Below, piece by piece: positions 61,339 through 64,000 of a DNA stretch of 64,000 nucleotides (the stretch's first letter is position 1; every line of letters starts with the position of its first letter). The notes beneath the pieces were generated by a model. The model saw only the letters and a list, made by a program, of their open reading frames with translations. It was not told the DNA's origin and made no database searches. The DNA comes from Mesorhizobium sp. (GTDB lineage Bacteria > Pseudomonadota > Alphaproteobacteria > Rhizobiales > Rhizobiaceae). The stretch is taken from contig SAPZ01000012.1 in NCBI GenBank assembly GCA_004020875.1, forward strand, positions 62,001-126,000. Reading direction: 5' to 3'. Position numbers and translations under genes: made by a program.

Positions 61339-62535
61339 TTACCGCTTCAGCACCTCGACGCCGGGCAGCGGCTTGCCTTCCATCCATTCGAGGAAGGCAC
61401 CGCCGGCGGTCGAGACATAGGTGAAGTCGTCGGCGACGCCGGCATGATTGAGCGCGGCGACCGTGTCGCCGCCGCCGGCGACCGAGACCAGCTTGCCAGC
61501 CTTGGTGCGAGCCGCCGCGTGCATTGCGGCGGCCACCGTCGCGCGGTCGAAAGGCTCGATCTCGAACGCGCCGAGCGGGCCATTCCACACCAAGGTCGCG
61601 GCGCGGTCGATCCAGTCGTTGACGCTCTGCACGGTTTTCTCGCCGACATCGAGGATCATGCCGTCCGCCGGCACGGCCTCGATGGCAACGGTCTCGCTCC
61701 CAGCACCTGCCTTGAATTCCTTGGCCACCACGCCGTCGGCGGGCAGGATGATGGCGCAGCCGGCTTCCGCCGCCTCGATCATGATCTGCTTGGCTGTCGG
61801 GGCGAGGTCGTGCTCGCAGAGCGACTTGCCGACATCGGTGCCGCGCGCGGCAAGAAACGTGTTGGCCATGCCACCGCCGATCACCAGCGCGTCAACCTTC
61901 TTCACCAGATTCATTAAAAGGTCGATCTTGGTCGAGACCTTGGCGCCGCCGACAATAGCGACCACCGGCCGTACTGGATTGCCGAGACCCTTTTCCAGGG
62001 CATCGAGCTCGGCCTGCATGGTGCGGCCGGCATAGGCCGGCAGCCTATGCGCCAGTCCTTCGGTCGATGCATGCGCGCGATGCGCGGCGGAGAAGGCGTC
62101 ATTGACATAGATGTCGCCATTGGCGGCGAGCTTTTCCGTGAAGGCCGGGTCATTCTTCTCCTCCGCCTTGTAGAAGCGGGTGTTTTCGAGCAGCAGCACG
62201 TCGCCGTCCTTCATGGCGGCAACGCCCTCAGCGGCTTTGTCACCGATACAGTCGGCGGCGAAGCCGACGGGGCGGCCGAGAACCTCGGCCGTGGCCCTGG
62301 CGATCGGCTCCAGCGAAAACTCGGCCGACGGGCCGTCCTTGGGGCGGCCGAAATGTGCAAGCAGGATAACCTTGGCGCCTTTCTTCGAGAGCTCAGCGAT
62401 GGTCGGCGCGATGCGCTCGATGCGGGTGGCATCGGTAACCTTGCCGTCGGCGACGGGAACATTGAGGTCAACGCGCACGAGCACGCGCTTGCCGCTGACG
62501 GCGCCGATATCGTCGAGTGTCTTGAAGCCGGCCAT
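61339..62535 (-). CDS. pgk: phosphoglycerate kinase
   Basis: Interconverts 1,3-bisphosphoglycerate and 3-phosphoglycerate with ATP. The 398-residue protein has [41 protein letters not shown] and [13 protein letters not shown] of the two-domain fold. AAGGAACG precedes the ATG. It leads the pgk-fba unit. Confidence 0.96.
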   Translation of the reverse strand: MAGFKTLDDIGAVSGKRVLVRVDLNVPVADGKVTDATRIERIAPTIAELSKKGAKVILLAHFGRPKDGPSAEFSLEPIARATAEVLGRPVGFAADCIGDKAAEGVAAMKDGDVLLLENTRFYKAEEKNDPAFTEKLAANGDIYVNDAFSAAHRAHASTEGLAHRLPAYAGRTMQAELDALEKGLGNPVRPVVAIVGGAKVSTKIDLLMNLVKKVDALVIGGGMANTFLAARGTDVGKSLCEHDLAPTAKQIMIEAAEAGCAIILPADGVVAKEFKAGAGSETVAIEAVPADGMILDVGEKTVQSVNDWIDRAATLVWNGPLGAFEIEPFDRATVAAAMHAAARTKAGKLVSVAGGGDTVAALNHAGVADDFTYVSTAGGAFLEWMEGKPLPGVEVLKR

Positions 62536-62555
62536 GGTCGTTCCTTCCTAGTGCG

Positions 62556-62608
62556 TTGAGGCAAATCCGGACGGAAAGCCGCCCACACTTTTCATGGAAT
62601 TGCTCTAG
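62556..62608. repeat. REP-like palindrome 3
   Basis: GCAAATCC (62561-62568) and GGAATTGC (62596-62603) pair at 7 of 8, and GGAAAG with CTTTTC inside. On the minus strand AAAAGTG is followed by CGG and a T-run, as in palindromes 1 and 2 with small changes. Lies in the pgk leader region. Confidence 0.55.
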
Positions 62609-62678
62609 CGAAAACGCGAAGGACGATGCAAGGGTCGCGTTTATGGCGCGCGCGCAAAAATGATGTCGGCGTGAGACA

Positions 62679-64000
62679 TCAGCCTTCGCCGGCTGCTTTC
62701 TGCGCGTCCGGTGCCGGCGCCCCGGTGTCGATCGGCACACTCTCAGCCTTTTGTTCCGCCGGCCTGCGCCAGTTGCGGATCATGGCGGCTATACGATCGC
62801 CGATCTCGCCGGCGCTCAGGAACACCGGCACGCGCGCGACCGGCGCGGTCGGCTCGAAGGACAGGCCGAGACCGGTGATCCTGCCCTTCTCGTCGACATC
62901 GCGCACGATGAGCTCGATCGGCCCGATCACCACGCGGTCGGCATATTCGGCATGGCCGCCGAGCCGCTCGGTGACGAGCGCCGCGACGGTGAGCTTCTGT
63001 TCGGCCTCGGTCAGGCCCGGCCCGTAGGCGGCCTCCAGCTCCGCCGCGGAGCGGGCTGGATCGACGGCGAAGGCGCCGAAGAAGTCCGCATCCTCGGGAT
63101 CGACCACGGCGCGGCTGGCGAAAAGCTTGTCGAGGAGGCGGGGGTAGCGGTCCGGCACGAAGATGTAGACTTGGTCGCCGGCGGCGAGCCGGCCCATGTC
63201 CTGGAAGCGCATCGAGCGGCCGTCGCGCAGCACCAGCGAGGGCCTTGCCCAGCGCGGGATGCGCTCGCCGCGCGCCACCGGGCTGCCAGGCGCGACGCGA
63301 TAGGCGAGCAGCTCGTGATGAGCCGAGCCCGGCAGTTCGAGCTCCACCTTGTCCAGCGGCCCGAGACGGGCCGGCACGATCAGGCCGAGGCGGCGCGCCA
63401 GCGGACCGACCGTCCAGCCCTGCACCACCAGCGACACGAGCACGATGATGAAGGCGGCGTTGAAGATCAGGCGGCCATGCTCGAGCCCTCCGAGCAGCGG
63501 CGTGATGGCAAGCAGGATCGAAACCGCGCCGCGCAGGCCGACCCAGGACACGAAGGCGACCTCGGGACGCGGCAGTCGGAACGGGATCAGGCAGAGCCAG
63601 ACGGCCAAAGGCCGCGCCACGAAGATCAGGAACAGGCCGAGCAGCACCGCCGGCACAAGGATCGCCGGGAACTGCGAGGGTGTGGCGAACAGGCCGAGGA
63701 TCAGGAACATGATGATCTGCGCCAGCCATGACATGCCGTCCTGGAAACGCCTCAGGATGGTGACGGCGCGGATATCGGAATTGCCGGCGATCAGCCCGGC
63801 AAGGTAGACGGCGAGGAAGCCGGAGCCGCCGATCGCGCCCGCTGCGGCAAACACCATCAGCGACAGCGTCAGCACGAAGATCGGCAGCAGGCCGTGATCG
63901 AGATTGAGCCGCTCGACAAGGCGCACGATTCCCAAGCCGCCGAGGACGCCGATCACGGCGCCGAGCCCCATATTGGCAACGAAGCCGAGCAAGAGATTGG
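62679..64000 (-). CDS. K+/H+ antiporter, NhaP2/CvrA type (5' end cut by window)
   Basis: The open frame runs off the right edge, so the N-terminus is missing. The membrane part has helices such as LPIFVLTLSLMVFAAAGAIGG and a WVGLRGAVSILLAITPLLGG motif. A cytoplasmic TrkA-C domain (HELLAYRVAPGSPVARGERI) and a CorC/HlyC-type domain (near the C-terminus, VIGPIELIVRDVDEKGRITGLGL) follow, as in potassium/proton antiporters with regulatory tails. It exchanges K+ for H+ across the inner membrane. Confidence 0.9.
   Translation of the reverse strand, partial: NLLLGFVANMGLGAVIGVLGGLGIVRLVERLNLDHGLLPIFVLTLSLMVFAAAGAIGGSGFLAVYLAGLIAGNSDIRAVTILRRFQDGMSWLAQIIMFLILGLFATPSQFPAILVPAVLLGLFLIFVARPLAVWLCLIPFRLPRPEVAFVSWVGLRGAVSILLAITPLLGGLEHGRLIFNAAFIIVLVSLVVQGWTVGPLARRLGLIVPARLGPLDKVELELPGSAHHELLAYRVAPGSPVARGERIPRWARPSLVLRDGRSMRFQDMGRLAAGDQVYIFVPDRYPRLLDKLFASRAVVDPEDADFFGAFAVDPARSAAELEAAYGPGLTEAEQKLTVAALVTERLGGHAEYADRVVIGPIELIVRDVDEKGRITGLGLSFEPTAPVARVPVFLSAGEIGDRIAAMIRNWRRPAEQKAESVPIDTGAPAPDAQKAAGEG

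Overview
The window is GC-rich, densely coded chromosomal DNA from an alphaproteobacterium of the Hyphomicrobiales, most likely Mesorhizobium or a close relative. I judge this from protein families (Suv3/MgpS-type helicase, PhaR, TrcR/DUF1013, DUF1127, DUF1192, DUF1244, DUF465), cysteine-free ribosomal proteins L32 and L36, GANTC (CcrM-type) and GTTAAC (CtrA-like) motifs, and rhizobial-style palindromic intergenic repeats. No tRNA, rRNA, CRISPR array, insertion sequence or prophage gene was recognised. Both edges cut a gene: the helicase at the left and a K+/H+ antiporter at the right.

Layout. 1-1512: partial helicase. 1601-2233: a gene-free region packed with GANTC, GTTAAC, a perfect DnaA box and a spaced direct duplication. 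2.2-5.3 kb: polyhydroxybutyrate block (phbA-phbB operon, divergent phaR). 5.4-7.7 kb: two divergent citrate-synthase homologues, one with an N-terminal DNA-binding helix-turn-helix. 7.9-15.6 kb: patatin-like lipase, coniferyl-aldehyde-type dehydrogenase, an RND efflux pair, DUF3309. 15.7-19.9 kb: NAD(P)-binding protein with divergent LysR, an MFS carrier, small conserved proteins. 19.9-22.9 kb: N-formylglutamate amidohydrolase, DUF1036 and pyruvate kinase. 22.9-27 kb: hydrolase, membrane protein, rpmF, mtgA, polyprenyl synthase.

27.1-35.2 kb: one large minus-strand operon, amiC-amiR-dppC-dppB-dppA-amidase-dppDF, preceded by a promoter and an intrinsic terminator in its leader. It reads as an amide uptake and hydrolysis system governed by AmiC/AmiR antitermination. 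35.3-41.2 kb: LprI-like protein, hybrid histidine kinase, ispG with a lytic transglycosylase, and two divergent DUF465 genes. 41.2-47.0 kb: IclR regulator facing a polar-amino-acid ABC system, RidA and a SelA-like PLP enzyme, apparently a catabolic operon for an unknown amino compound.

47.1-50.2 kb: purE-purK, a second LprI-like protein, rpmJ with a terminator-like hairpin in its leader, a TPR lipoprotein-like protein. 50.3-55.4 kb: HxlR regulator facing hydrolase plus glutathione transferase, ArsR, MFS, DUF1192, quinone oxidoreductase. 55.6-58.5 kb: two DUF1127 genes, trcR, and a WYL regulator with two matching palindromic operator candidates. 58.5-64 kb: GDSL hydrolase, DUF899, class I aldolase and phosphoglycerate kinase, antiporter.

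The central-carbon theme (PHB, citrate synthases, pyk, pgk, fba) runs through the window, and promoter-level motifs are shared by phaR, the citrate-synthase pair and a DUF1127 gene. The best candidates for something new are the origin-like region, the AmiCR-controlled operon with its leader terminator, the HTH-citrate-synthase pair, and the WYL/DUF1127 operator pair.
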